Of a DNA stretch of 37,136 nt, positions 23,574-31,273 are shown piece by piece. Position numbers and translations under genes: made by a program. Source of the DNA: DYHD01 sp037445375 (lineage in GTDB: Bacteria; Nitrospirota; Thermodesulfovibrionia; Thermodesulfovibrionales; Dissulfurispiraceae); the NCBI GenBank assembly GCA_037445375.1, contig JBBIKS010000018.1, positions 1 to 37,136 of the forward strand. Direction: 5' to 3'. The notes under the pieces are model-generated. The model worked only from the letters and a program-made list of their open reading frames with translations, was not told the origin of the DNA and did no database searches. Each line of letters opens with the position of its first letter. The stretch's first letter is position 1.

Positions 23574-23918
23574 ATGCCAGTAATAGAATATGGCGATTTG
23601 AAGATTAATGTTGATGATGAGGGATATCTTATAAATTCAGATGACTGGAATGAAAATACTGCATGCGCTTTGGCGGACAAGGAGGGCTTGGAGGAGCTTA
23701 CAATAGAGAAACTTGATATTTTGAAGTTTGTAAGGCAGTTTCACAAAAAGTTTAATTTCTTCCCGATATTTAATGCGGTCTGCAAGAATATACATCAGCC
23801 ACATAATTGCATTACTGAACAATTTGCAAGCCCGATGCTTATATGGAAACTTGCAGGGCTGCCAAAACCAGACAGTTTCATCGTAAATGTTCTTGAAAAT
23901 AAACAGACTCCTGACTAA
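23574..23918 (+). CDS. DsrC/TusE-family protein without C-terminal cysteines (RspA-like)
   Basis: The 114-residue protein shows the DsrC fold features: VDDEGYLINSDDWNE near the N-terminus, FVRQFHKKFNFFPIFNAVCK (residues ~53-72) and the C-terminal KLAGLPKPDSF. In true DsrC this arm is CKIAGLPKPTGC with two reactive cysteines. TusE keeps one. Here the positions are occupied by Trp/Ile and Phe, and the tail extends ~11 residues further. Cys71 and Cys80 are elsewhere in the protein. It therefore cannot act as a DsrC sulfur carrier or TusE. It resembles the cysteine-less RspA subgroup proposed to be regulatory. GGAGG precedes ATG by five bases. Neighbours are sodB and a nitroreductase, with no dsrAB or tus genes in the window. 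Confidence 0.82.
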   Translation: MPVIEYGDLKINVDDEGYLINSDDWNENTACALADKEGLEELTIEKLDILKFVRQFHKKFNFFPIFNAVCKNIHQPHNCITEQFASPMLIWKLAGLPKPDSFIVNVLENKQTPD

Positions 23919-23947
23919 TCTTTTGCAAAGGTCAAAAAATCAGGGAA

Positions 23948-24163
23948 TATATAGTGTCTGTTTATAAAGTCTCATTGAGATAATCATTGAGATAAAAGGT
24001 TGTAATTCCTGCGAAAGCGGGAATTTAGGGTTTCCCACGAAAGTGGGAATCCAATTCCTTATGTCTGGATGCCCGACTAATGACCCCCGACTACAAACTT
24101 CGAGGGCAGGCTTCGGGCATGACGGAAATAAAAAAACGGCAATTTATAAACAGACACTATATA
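23948..24163. mobile_element. Miniature inverted-repeat element, copy A
   Basis: This 216-bp element has perfect 21-bp terminal inverted repeats with core TAGTGTCTGTTTATAAA. It is the best-preserved copy in the window. The interior contains the dispersed CCTGCGAAAGCGGGAAT repeats and ATGCCCGA/TCGGGCAT arms. It has no coding capacity. It fills nearly the whole gap between the DsrC-like gene and the second nitroreductase; a terminal TATA could be the target duplication. Confidence 0.85.
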
Positions 24164-24191
24164 GAGAAAAGGAGTATTAAGGAGAGAGATT

Positions 24192-24764
24192 ATGGATATT
24201 TTTGATGCAATTAAGACAAGAAGAAGCATAAGGAGGTTCAGTGATAAGCCTGTATCTGACAAGGATATTGAAACAATCCTTGATGCAGTCCGATATTCGC
24301 CTTCATGGGCTAATACGCAATGCTGGAGGTTTGTAGTAGTAAAAGATAGGCAGAAAATAAACAAAATAAGCGAGTTGTCACATCTTGAATCTTTTTTAAA
24401 GCCTATGGGATATAAGGCAAATCCAGCTACTAAGGGCATTGGCGAAGCACCGGTTGTAATTATAGCCTGTGCAGATCCTGTCAAATCAGGCAAGATCTGG
24501 GATCAAACATACTACATGACTGATATGGGGATAGCTGCACAAACGTTGATGCTTGCTGTCAGGGGTCTTGGTTTAGGGACTGTCTTTGTTGGAATTTTTG
24601 ATGAAGATGCAGTTCGCAAGCTTCTTGATATACCATCTAATATTAGGATAGTCGGTGTCTTCCCAGTTGGGTATTTGCAGGATGAAAAGAAAGAAATCAA
24701 GATGCCCGAAAGAAAACCATTGAAAGAGATAGTTTTTAATGAAAAATGGGAGGAAAAGGGTTAG
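24192..24764 (+). CDS. Nitroreductase-family flavoprotein (second copy)
   Basis: The 190-residue protein is a distinct member of the nitroreductase family. IKTRRSIRRFSDKPVSDKD (residues 7-25) and SPSWANTQCWRFVVVKD (near 37-53) provide the FMN contacts. The C-terminal AVRGLGLGTVFVGIF and the VVGVFPVGY-like GVFPVGYLQDEKK complete the core. It is more typical of the family than the gene at 20968; the two share only the general pattern and are not a recent duplication. GGAGAGAG about 5-8 bases before ATG supports the start. The preceding miniature element ends 28 bp upstream, so its promoter must lie inside or at the edge of that element. Substrate unknown. Confidence 0.88.
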   Translation: MDIFDAIKTRRSIRRFSDKPVSDKDIETILDAVRYSPSWANTQCWRFVVVKDRQKINKISELSHLESFLKPMGYKANPATKGIGEAPVVIIACADPVKSGKIWDQTYYMTDMGIAAQTLMLAVRGLGLGTVFVGIFDEDAVRKLLDIPSNIRIVGVFPVGYLQDEKKEIKMPERKPLKEIVFNEKWEEKG

Positions 24765-24808
24765 CCCGAATTCTCTTGCCGACGCATCGGTTTAAAGGGG
24801 CATAAAGA

Positions 24809-24873
24809 TGTCATTGCGATGGCTTTAGCCTGAGCGACAGACGAGATTGCTCCGGCTTCGCCTTGCAATGACA
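24809..24873. repeat. Dispersed repeat with TGTCATTGC/GCAATGACA ends
   Basis: TGTCATTGC (24809-24817) and GCAATGACA (24865-24873) are perfect inverted ends around GAGCGACAG...CGAGATTGCTCCGGC. The same type (CATTGCGA..GCAATCTCG) occurs at 27816-27898. Such units are common between genes in AT-rich environmental genomes. Confidence 0.55.
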
Positions 24874-24908
24874 ATCTTCTGCCTTTATTTTTCAGGTTTT
24901 AGGGATGC

Positions 24909-24937
24909 TTGACTTTTAATGTAAAAAAAGTTACTAA
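24909..24937 (+). promoter_or_regulatory. Probable sigma-70 promoter of the lytic transglycosylase gene
   Basis: TTGACT (24909-24914), 17 bp spacer and TACTAA (24932-24937). The start codon is at 24947, so a transcript beginning at the usual distance would be almost leaderless. AGG directly before ATG is the only weak ribosome-binding trace. Confidence 0.4.
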
Positions 24938-24946
24938 TATATAGGT

Positions 24947-26389
24947 ATGAAAAGAATTGTATTTATAAGTATTTTTTTTCTGCTTCTCGTTGTTCAGCCG
25001 TCATCTGCAGAAGAGGTGATTAATGAGAATGCTTCTTCTGTAAGCGAATCCTTTGATATATCTCACTTGATATTTAAAGATTTATCTTCAAACACATGCA
25101 TACCAATTAATGAAAAAGTAGAATTATGTTTGCGGTCAGATGAGATAGAAGATTTTTCTAACAAAAAACCGGTTGAGATTGCGCAGGAATCACCTGCTCA
25201 ACCTGATAAATCCAATTTGCTCCAACCCCTTGCAAATCCTCAAGCTTCATTAATAGAAGATAATAACAAGCCTTTATTCCCTCTGGGTCTTTCATTTGAT
25301 TCAGGTGAAGCTGCTATGGGCGCTATCAATAAAAGCCTCAACCTTTTCAGTAACCGTATAAAAGAAAATTTTTCTATCTGGCTTGAGAGATCTTCAAGGT
25401 ATGTGGAAATAATGAAGGATGTATTAAAAGAGAAAAATGTGCCCACTGAACTGGTATTTCTTCCGCTGATTGAGAGCGGTTTCAATCTGAACGCCTACTC
25501 AAGAGCTAACGCTGTGGGACCGTGGCAATTCATAGAGGCAACAGGTAGAAGATACGGTCTTATAATTGACTGGTGGAGAGATGAGAGAAAAGACCCTATA
25601 AAATCAACTAAGGCTGCGGCTAATTATCTTAAGGACTTATATCGGATGTTTGGTTCATGGGAGCTTGCCCTCGCTGCATACAACGCTGGAGAGGGACGAA
25701 TATCAAGGGCTTTGAAAAAGACTTCTTCCGATGATTATTGGGACCTCCTAAGAACAAATCAAATAAGAGATGAGACCAAGAATTATGTTCCACATTACAT
25801 AGCTGCGACAATGATTGCTGAAAAACCCGAGAATTTTGGTTTCCATCGCCTTGATTATCATGAACCGCTTGAGTATGATGAGATAACCCTTCACGACCCA
25901 GTTGATATCGAGGTTATAGCCGAATGCGCAAATACTACCGTCAATGAGATAAGACGACTAAATGCCGAATTAAGGAGATGGAGCACCCCTCCGCATGTCC
26001 GCGGCTATACAATAAAGCTACCCGCTGCGAGCAAGGAAAACTTTGTATTAAATCTAAGCAAGATACCTGATGGCAATCGCTTCAGTTTTGATACCTACAA
26101 AGTAAAGAAAGGAGAGAATATCAGGACGGTTGCTAAAAAACTTAATATCCCTGCTATTGCTATTATTGAGCTAAATTCCTTTACAGGATTCGAAAACCTG
26201 AAAGCAGGAGATATAATAAAGATACCGCCAAAAGACAAATTTTCTGCAGACCTGCATGATAAGATGTCTGCCAAAAAGGTTTCAGCTAAAAAGACCATTA
26301 ATAATAAAAAATTAACCGCTAAGAAAACCCCAAATAAGAAGTCCACAGCTAAAGAAAACAAGCCCAGAGCCAAGACAAAAAAAGCCTGA
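24947..26389 (+). CDS. MltD-type lytic transglycosylase with LysM domain
   Basis: It would cleave peptidoglycan glycan strands in the periplasm. The 480-residue precursor starts with a signal peptide (MKRIVFISIFFLLLVVQPSSA, cleavage near 21-22). No lipobox Cys is present, unlike E. coli MltD. A variable region leads to the SLT domain at ~150-290: catalytic Glu176 in LPLIESGFN, then AVGPWQFIEATGRRYGL and LALAAYNAGEGRI. One LysM peptidoglycan-binding repeat is near 383-428 (VKKGENIRTVAKKLNI... LKAGDIIKIPP). The C-terminal ~45 residues are a Lys/Ala/Thr-rich tail. The gene is convergent with the TPR gene; their stop codons are directly adjacent (TGATCA). Confidence 0.92.
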   Translation: MKRIVFISIFFLLLVVQPSSAEEVINENASSVSESFDISHLIFKDLSSNTCIPINEKVELCLRSDEIEDFSNKKPVEIAQESPAQPDKSNLLQPLANPQASLIEDNNKPLFPLGLSFDSGEAAMGAINKSLNLFSNRIKENFSIWLERSSRYVEIMKDVLKEKNVPTELVFLPLIESGFNLNAYSRANAVGPWQFIEATGRRYGLIIDWWRDERKDPIKSTKAAANYLKDLYRMFGSWELALAAYNAGEGRISRALKKTSSDDYWDLLRTNQIRDETKNYVPHYIAATMIAEKPENFGFHRLDYHEPLEYDEITLHDPVDIEVIAECANTTVNEIRRLNAELRRWSTPPHVRGYTIKLPAASKENFVLNLSKIPDGNRFSFDTYKVKKGENIRTVAKKLNIPAIAIIELNSFTGFENLKAGDIIKIPPKDKFSADLHDKMSAKKVSAKKTINNKKLTAKKTPNKKSTAKENKPRAKTKKA

Positions 26390-27067
26390 TCATTTTTCTC
26401 CAAGCCTCAATTTAGCTTCATTTACTAAGGCAGACTTCGGGTATTTTTCTATTAGTTCCTTATAAGCGCCTTTTGCATCTTCTGCCTTTCCTGTTGATTC
26501 AAGTATTTTTGCAATTTCCATGAGGGCTAAATCCTGCAAAACGCCCTCTTTGGATTTCACAAGGCTTTGGAGGCTGCTCAATGCATTCTCGACATCGTTC
26601 TTTTTGAGATATGCCATAGCCATCTTATAATGCGAATATGAGCTAATCTGGGGGTCTGAGAAGCGGCTTAGAAGCTCTTTCAATGTCTTTATAGCCTCAT
26701 CATAATTGCCTGTTTCATAATGACAATTGGCAATATAAAACAGAACATTTGGATTTTTCTTTGTATTGTAAGACTCTGTGAATTTCTCCAATGCTTTTTT
26801 ATATCTATCATCGGAGAGATCAGGCTTTGCCTGAAATTGACCATAATAAAGTTTAAGTCCCTCATATTCAAGCAAAGAGGCTTTATTTGATGCAGATTTA
26901 TTGTATAGAATAAAACCAGCTAAAGAACCAATAATTACTAAAAATGCAATCAGCGAAAATACAAGCACCTTTTGCCTTCGTTTCAGCCTCTCTTTTATAT
27001 CTACTATTGTCTCCTGTATTTCTGATGGCGATTTTTTGTCAGGTTGCTTTTTTATTGCACTTGGCAC
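26390..27067 (-). CDS. Membrane-anchored TPR protein (YfgM-like)
   Basis: The 225-residue protein has a basic cytoplasmic N-terminus (~34 residues), one membrane helix (VLVFSLIAFLVIIGSLAGFIL, about 35-54) and a C-terminal tetratricopeptide region of four to five repeats (~95-222; e.g. NVLFYIANCHYETGNYDEAI and YSHYKMAMAYLKKNDVENAL). This topology, N-in with periplasmic TPRs, resembles YfgM-type proteins that assist envelope protein folding and the BAM-related TPR proteins. No exact role can be given. It lies 3 bp downstream of the PHP gene stop-side neighbour (27071) on the same strand, so they are co-transcribed. Its stop abuts that of the convergent lytic transglycosylase gene. Confidence 0.8.
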   Translation of the reverse strand: MPSAIKKQPDKKSPSEIQETIVDIKERLKRRQKVLVFSLIAFLVIIGSLAGFILYNKSASNKASLLEYEGLKLYYGQFQAKPDLSDDRYKKALEKFTESYNTKKNPNVLFYIANCHYETGNYDEAIKTLKELLSRFSDPQISSYSHYKMAMAYLKKNDVENALSSLQSLVKSKEGVLQDLALMEIAKILESTGKAEDAKGAYKELIEKYPKSALVNEAKLRLGEK

Positions 27068-27070
27068 TGG

Positions 27071-27724
27071 TTACCTCCGAATAGCTTTTTCAACTAAATA
27101 TCTTGAGTTTTGAAATGCCTGCTCCAAAAGTGATTCATCATGCCCTGAAGCCAAAAGAATTTTGAGAGCAAAATCCTTACTAATAAGATCAGAAGGTGAA
27201 TGGGCATCAGTATTAACAACGACAGGGATTCCCAGATTTGCTGCCCACTTGGCAACATAACCATTTGTAAGGCTGTGTCCTTTTCTTGCTGTTATCTCAA
27301 GGGCGACTGCCTTTTCTTTTGCAAAAAGCAGATCGTCATACGATATTATCCCGGGATGGGCAAGGATATCTGTCCCGGCTTCAATAGCAGCACGATTAGT
27401 TCCTTTCATAACAGGCTCTACAATGGTTTCACCGTGAACAACAACGATTTTTGCTCCAAGCCTTCGAGCCTCTTTCACAATATCAGGTATCAAAGACGGG
27501 GGCACATGCGTTATCTCAGCTCCCGGCAGGATTTTTATCGGCACATGAGGCTGGATTGCTTTGATCGCTTTGATGATTCTTGGAATTATAAAGTCAATAT
27601 TAGACTGATCCATATGATCGGTGATTGCCAATGCATCATAACCTAAAGCTACAGCCCTTCTAATCAGTTCTGCAGGTATGAGTTCGCCATCGCTGAAAAT
27701 ACTATGAGTATGTAAATCAATCAT
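27071..27724 (-). CDS. PHP-domain phosphoesterase
   Basis: The 217-residue protein is a PHP-superfamily hydrolase. Metal-binding motifs are IDLHTHSIFSDGE at the start, ALAITDHMD near 32-40, LPGAEITH, HPG and the C-terminal NTDAHSPSDL. The single-domain size fits histidinol-phosphatase-like or YcdX-like enzymes, but the substrate is not clear; there is no his gene nearby. I chose ATG at 27724, which opens directly on the conserved motif. A GTG four codons upstream is possible; neither has a visible ribosome-binding site. The TPR gene follows after 3 bp. Confidence 0.82.
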   Translation of the reverse strand: MIDLHTHSIFSDGELIPAELIRRAVALGYDALAITDHMDQSNIDFIIPRIIKAIKAIQPHVPIKILPGAEITHVPPSLIPDIVKEARRLGAKIVVVHGETIVEPVMKGTNRAAIEAGTDILAHPGIISYDDLLFAKEKAVALEITARKGHSLTNGYVAKWAANLGIPVVVNTDAHSPSDLISKDFALKILLASGHDESLLEQAFQNSRYLVEKAIRR

Positions 27725-27815
27725 GGTAGCAAACACTAAGAATACAGCAAAACCATCTTAAAAGTAAATATGTTATTATTAATGATAATAAATGCAAGTT
27801 GAAATCTTAGAGGCT

Positions 27816-27898
27816 TGAGATTGCTCCGAGTCGTTTGCAATGGCAAAACGAATTTGCAAAATGTCATTGTGAGGAGTCTTTATTCCCAAGCAATCTCG
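27816..27898. repeat. Dispersed repeat with GAGATTGCT/AGCAATCTC ends
   Basis: GAGATTGCT and AGCAATCTC bracket about 80 bp containing GTCATTGTGAGGAGTC, the same family as 24809-24873. It occupies most of the gap between the PHP gene and tldD. Confidence 0.5.
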
Positions 27899-27952
27899 TT
27901 AATTTTTACCTTGAATTGCTTTATTTACAATAATTATGCGGGGGTTGATTAA

Positions 27953-29341
27953 ATGATAGAACAAGAATTAGCGCGCAAAATATTGAAGAAAACCTTATCC
28001 AAAGGAGGGCAGTTCGCTGACATATTCTGCGAAAGCAAGCAGACTACAACCATACAGCTTGAAGCTAACAAAATTGAAAAAGTTGTCATTGGGTCGGACT
28101 CGGGGATAGGCATTAGACTAATATATAATGGAATAACAGCATTTGCATACAGCAATGATTTTGCAGAAAGTTCGCTGATTAATATCGCAGATACTATCAG
28201 CAAAATTGCAGAAGAAGCCGAATCAGACCATTCAATAAATCTGAAAAAAAGGCATCCTGAGACTACCTTTGCTATAACAAAACAACCCGGCAAGGTGCCG
28301 GTATCATTAAAAATAGAAAAAGTTAAAAGAGCAAATGAAGATGTCCGCAAGTTTGATAACAAGGTTAAGCAGGTAAATGTAATATACAGGGATTCGGTGC
28401 AAAAAACACATGTTTTTAATTCCAATAACATTTTTGCCGAAGATGAAAGGATATATACCACAGGCATTGTGCAGGTAATCGCATCCGACGGAAAAAACAT
28501 GCAGACGGGCTATGAAGCATTAGGCGGTCTGATAGGATTTGAATTATTCGAAACAGGTTCACTTCATGAAATTGCCCTCACGGCAGCCAGAAGGGCAGTT
28601 ATGATGCTGGACGCAAGAAGAGCTCCAGCAGGGCGTATGCCTGTAATCATTTCATCAGAAGCCGGAGGGACGATGATACATGAAGCGATAGGCCACGGAC
28701 TTGAGGCTGATCTTGCCCAGCAAGGCTTATCCGTTTATTCAGGAAAATTGGGGCAAAAAATTGCATCTTCTATTATCACAGTTATAGATGACGGGACAAT
28801 TCCCTCAAAAAGGGGGTCTTATAGCTTTGATGATGAAGGGACTTTTTCTAAGATGAATATACTTGTTAAAGATGGCGTTTTGCAAGGATATATGTACGAC
28901 ATATATACAGCAATGGTGGATAATGTTTCATCCACAGGCAACGGCAGAAGACAGTCTTACGAACATAAACCAATTCCGCGAATGACCAATACATACATAG
29001 CTCCGGGCAGCCTGACTCCTGATGAAGTGATAAGGTCTGTTCAACAAGGCTTATTCGTGAAAAAAATGGGCGGCGGTCAAGTAAATACTATAACAGGGGA
29101 CTTTGTATTTGAGGTTCAAGAAGGCTATTTAATTGAAAATGGCGCCATTGCAGATGCTGTAAGAGGAGCAACTTTGATCGGTAATGGACCCGAGTCATTA
29201 ATGTCTATTGATATGGTAGCATCAGATCTTGGTTTTTCGATTGGCACCTGCGGCAAGGATGCTCAAGGAGTGCCTGTATCTGATGCAATGCCTACCCTGA
29301 GAATCCCTGAGATGGTAATAGGCGGAGAGGTCTATGGATAA
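27953..29341 (+). CDS. tldD: TldD metalloprotease subunit
   Basis: TldD pairs with TldE/PmbA to form a zinc-dependent protease that degrades unfolded peptides and matures some ribosomal peptides such as microcin B17. The 462-residue protein is full length. The zinc motif HEAIGH is in AGGTMIHEAIGHGLEADL (near residue 243). Later conserved blocks are GTFSKMNILVKDGVLQGYM-like and the C-terminal NGPESLMSIDMVASDLGF with the Cys-containing IGTCGKDAQGVPV. GGGGG eight bases before ATG supports the start. tldE is not in the window. lpxC follows 107 bp downstream on the same strand after a hairpin. Confidence 0.95.
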   Translation: MIEQELARKILKKTLSKGGQFADIFCESKQTTTIQLEANKIEKVVIGSDSGIGIRLIYNGITAFAYSNDFAESSLINIADTISKIAEEAESDHSINLKKRHPETTFAITKQPGKVPVSLKIEKVKRANEDVRKFDNKVKQVNVIYRDSVQKTHVFNSNNIFAEDERIYTTGIVQVIASDGKNMQTGYEALGGLIGFELFETGSLHEIALTAARRAVMMLDARRAPAGRMPVIISSEAGGTMIHEAIGHGLEADLAQQGLSVYSGKLGQKIASSIITVIDDGTIPSKRGSYSFDDEGTFSKMNILVKDGVLQGYMYDIYTAMVDNVSSTGNGRRQSYEHKPIPRMTNTYIAPGSLTPDEVIRSVQQGLFVKKMGGGQVNTITGDFVFEVQEGYLIENGAIADAVRGATLIGNGPESLMSIDMVASDLGFSIGTCGKDAQGVPVSDAMPTLRIPEMVIGGEVYG

Positions 29342-29400
29342 TGTGTCAATTATTACACAATTTTGAAATTAAACTACATAACATAAAGAACCAACCCTTG

Positions 29401-29435
29401 AGCAAGTAATGTTCCATATTGGTATATTACTTGCT
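29401..29435 (+). terminator. Hairpin between tldD and lpxC
   Basis: A perfect 10-bp inverted repeat AGCAAGTAAT / ATTACTTGCT surrounds a 15-base loop. Its GC content is low and the T run is weak (TTTAAG), so termination would be poor. It is 14 bp before the lpxC start and may rather affect lpxC translation. Confidence 0.35.
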
Positions 29436-29448
29436 TTAAGTACCTCCT

Positions 29449-30351
29449 ATGAGACTCCAGCGAACAATTTTTAAAGAAGTCTATTTTGAGGGGCAAGGGC
29501 TGCACACAGGGAGGCAAGCTTCTGTCAGGATTAGGCCTGCCCCGATAGATACAGGCATTGTTTTTTATAGAACCGACAAAGGAACTGTAATAAAGGCTGA
29601 TGTCTTTTCAGTAATCGAGACCGCCTTTGCAACAACAATAGGATTCAACGGGATAAAAGTAAAAACCATTGAACACCTGCTGGCTGCTATCGCGGGGCTT
29701 GGAATAGACAATTTGTTTATAGATATAGACGGCTCTGAGATACCCATCATGGATGGGAGCTCAACGCTTCTTTCAGAATTAATACTTGAAGCCGGCATTA
29801 CAAAACAAGGCAGGAGCAAGCCTTTTTTAAAAATAAAAAAGCCTCTTGTTTATGAAGATGCCCACTCAAGAATAATAGCACTTCCTCATAATGGATATCG
29901 CATATCATACTATATACAATTCAACCACAAGCTCTTAATGCAGCAGGAATTGACAATAGACATAAACGAAAGGGACTTCATTACAGAAATTGCCCCTGCC
30001 AGGACTTTTGGTTTTTTAACGGATGTCGAGAAATTAAGAACAAATGGACTTGCAAAGGGCGGATCTTTAGAAAACGCAATAGTTATTGGGGATGACGGCA
30101 TAATAAATCCAGAAGGACTAAGATTTCCAGATGAGTTTGTAAGGCATAAAATACTTGATTCAATTGGAGACTTTCTATTAGCAGGTTACCCTATTGAAGG
30201 TCATATTATACTTGAGAGATCTGGGCATACCGCAAATATCAATTTTCTTAAGAAGCTGCTGTCCTCGTCTGATTCATTTACTATCCTCTCAGAATCTTCA
30301 TTGTCAGAAACTGACACTCATAGAGTCAGGGTGGCCAGTTTACATCAATAA
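29449..30351 (+). CDS. lpxC: UDP-3-O-acyl-N-acetylglucosamine deacetylase
   Basis: LpxC is the committed zinc-dependent step of lipid A synthesis, showing this cell has an LPS outer membrane. The 300-residue protein is full length. N-terminal QRTIFKEVYFEGQGLHTG is characteristic. The zinc-site His is in TIEHLLAAIAGLGIDN, with the second His and Asp in RHKILDSIGDFLLAG. PARTFGFLTDVEKL and the basic SGHTANINFL complete the fold. The ATG fits the family start, but the sequence just before it is TACCTCCT, the reverse of a ribosome-binding site, so initiation may rely on another feature. A terminator-like hairpin begins at its stop codon. Confidence 0.96.
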   Translation: MRLQRTIFKEVYFEGQGLHTGRQASVRIRPAPIDTGIVFYRTDKGTVIKADVFSVIETAFATTIGFNGIKVKTIEHLLAAIAGLGIDNLFIDIDGSEIPIMDGSSTLLSELILEAGITKQGRSKPFLKIKKPLVYEDAHSRIIALPHNGYRISYYIQFNHKLLMQQELTIDINERDFITEIAPARTFGFLTDVEKLRTNGLAKGGSLENAIVIGDDGIINPEGLRFPDEFVRHKILDSIGDFLLAGYPIEGHIILERSGHTANINFLKKLLSSSDSFTILSESSLSETDTHRVRVASLHQ

Positions 30352-30418
30352 AAAAGGAATACCTTTAGTTTCATTAACATATTATTAATAATTTAGGCAT
30401 TCCCTTTTTATTTTTTTA
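30351..30418 (+). terminator. Terminator-like hairpin after lpxC
   Basis: AAAAAGGAATACCT (30351-30364) pairs with AGGCATTCCCTTTTT (about 30395-30409) with one bulge and one mismatch. A T-rich run (ATTTTTTT) follows. The loop is long and AT-rich. The A/T symmetry means it could also end the short minus-strand gene at 30437-30517, whose stop is 20 bp away. Confidence 0.65.
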
Positions 30419-30436
30419 GATTTGCACCTTAAATCC

Positions 30437-30517
30437 TTATTTTTTCTTGGTTGCCGCTTTCTTAGTAGTGGCTTTACCCGCTGCCTTCTTTGCTGGAGCC
30501 TTTTTTGTTGCCGCCAT
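30437..30517 (-). CDS. 26-residue Lys/Ala-rich basic peptide (histone H1-tail-like)
   Basis: A tiny gene is strongly supported by GAGGAGGTG eight bases before ATG and by its biased composition. The peptide begins MAATKKAPAKKAAGK and continues TTKKAATKKK to the stop. Ten or more of its residues are Lys and most others Ala or Thr, with a KKAPAKKAA pattern like the C-terminal tails of histone H1 and of bacterial H1-like nucleoid proteins (HctB, AlgP type). A DNA- or RNA-binding role is likely but inferred. The transglycosylase at 24947 has a similar Lys/Ala/Thr tail. It lies between lpxC (convergent) and the regulator gene at 30725, and has a bidirectional hairpin downstream. Confidence 0.7.
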   Translation of the reverse strand: MAATKKAPAKKAAGKATTKKAATKKK

Positions 30518-30724
30518 TTTTGTTCACCTCCTCTTTTTGTAGTTTTTGCCCTTTCATCAATCTGTTTGAAGCAGAGAACCCATGCTTAATTGTCATCCAG
30601 AATAAACAGGGCGTTTGAAAATACTCTTTATTAACAGTAAGCTGCAATATTCAATTTAGCTCTTATGACTAAGCACAATGAAATATAAAATCTTAATCAT
30701 TCCCACGATCTAACAAATCAAAGA

Positions 30725-31273
30725 TTATCTTAATCTTCCGATAAGATTTATTCTCTTGCTCTGCAGGATGCGCTTCAGAGTCGCATCCTTTTTTTTCCTA
30801 ATTTTAAAATCTGAATCATCAAAAAATGTGCAGTTAATTGACTTGCTAAATTTCCTTTCGATGTCCTGCAAACCAATCAAGATCGCCGGGGTTGATGAGC
30901 CAATTATAAATAGATCAACCGTTGCTGAGTCATCATCTTCAGCATAATCGCCATAAATAAACGCAGCCTTTACAGAATTCCCCTTAAAGAGATTTTTCAA
31001 TGCCCCAGAAAGTCCCAGAGATTTAGCTATAAGGTTTTTCAGTTCAGAAAAGAGAGGAGACTGCTTATCAGCCTTGAAATATTTCAAATTCGCAACCTTC
31101 TCGCTGATTACAAGTCCCATTTCTTCCAGTCTATCAAGCTCTCTTTTTATTCCCGAAGGATTTTTTTTCAGTATCCCTGCCATTTCCCTGATATAAAATC
31201 TTTCATCCGGATTATTTAAAACCAAGGATAAAATATCAGCTCTGGTTGATGAAGAAAAAAGAGTTTTTAACAT
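30725..31273 (-). CDS. Winged-helix regulator fused to a nucleotidyltransferase-like domain
   Basis: The 182-residue protein starts with a winged helix-turn-helix (residues ~1-80: LFSSSTRADILSLVLNNPDE, IREMAGILKKNPSGIKREL, then a wing). A C-terminal MNT-like nucleotidyltransferase fold follows (~95-180). The usual catalytic GSxARG...DxD is degraded to YGDYAEDDDSATVDLFIIG: the Ser is lost and only one of the two metal Asp residues is clear, so the domain is probably a non-catalytic sensor. ATG at 31273 has AGGAG five bases upstream; a start six codons earlier would lie over that site. It has its own 500-bp upstream region and no close target gene, so it may regulate itself or the ferredoxin operon. 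Confidence 0.75.
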   Translation of the reverse strand: MLKTLFSSSTRADILSLVLNNPDERFYIREMAGILKKNPSGIKRELDRLEEMGLVISEKVANLKYFKADKQSPLFSELKNLIAKSLGLSGALKNLFKGNSVKAAFIYGDYAEDDDSATVDLFIIGSSTPAILIGLQDIERKFSKSINCTFFDDSDFKIRKKKDATLKRILQSKRINLIGRLR

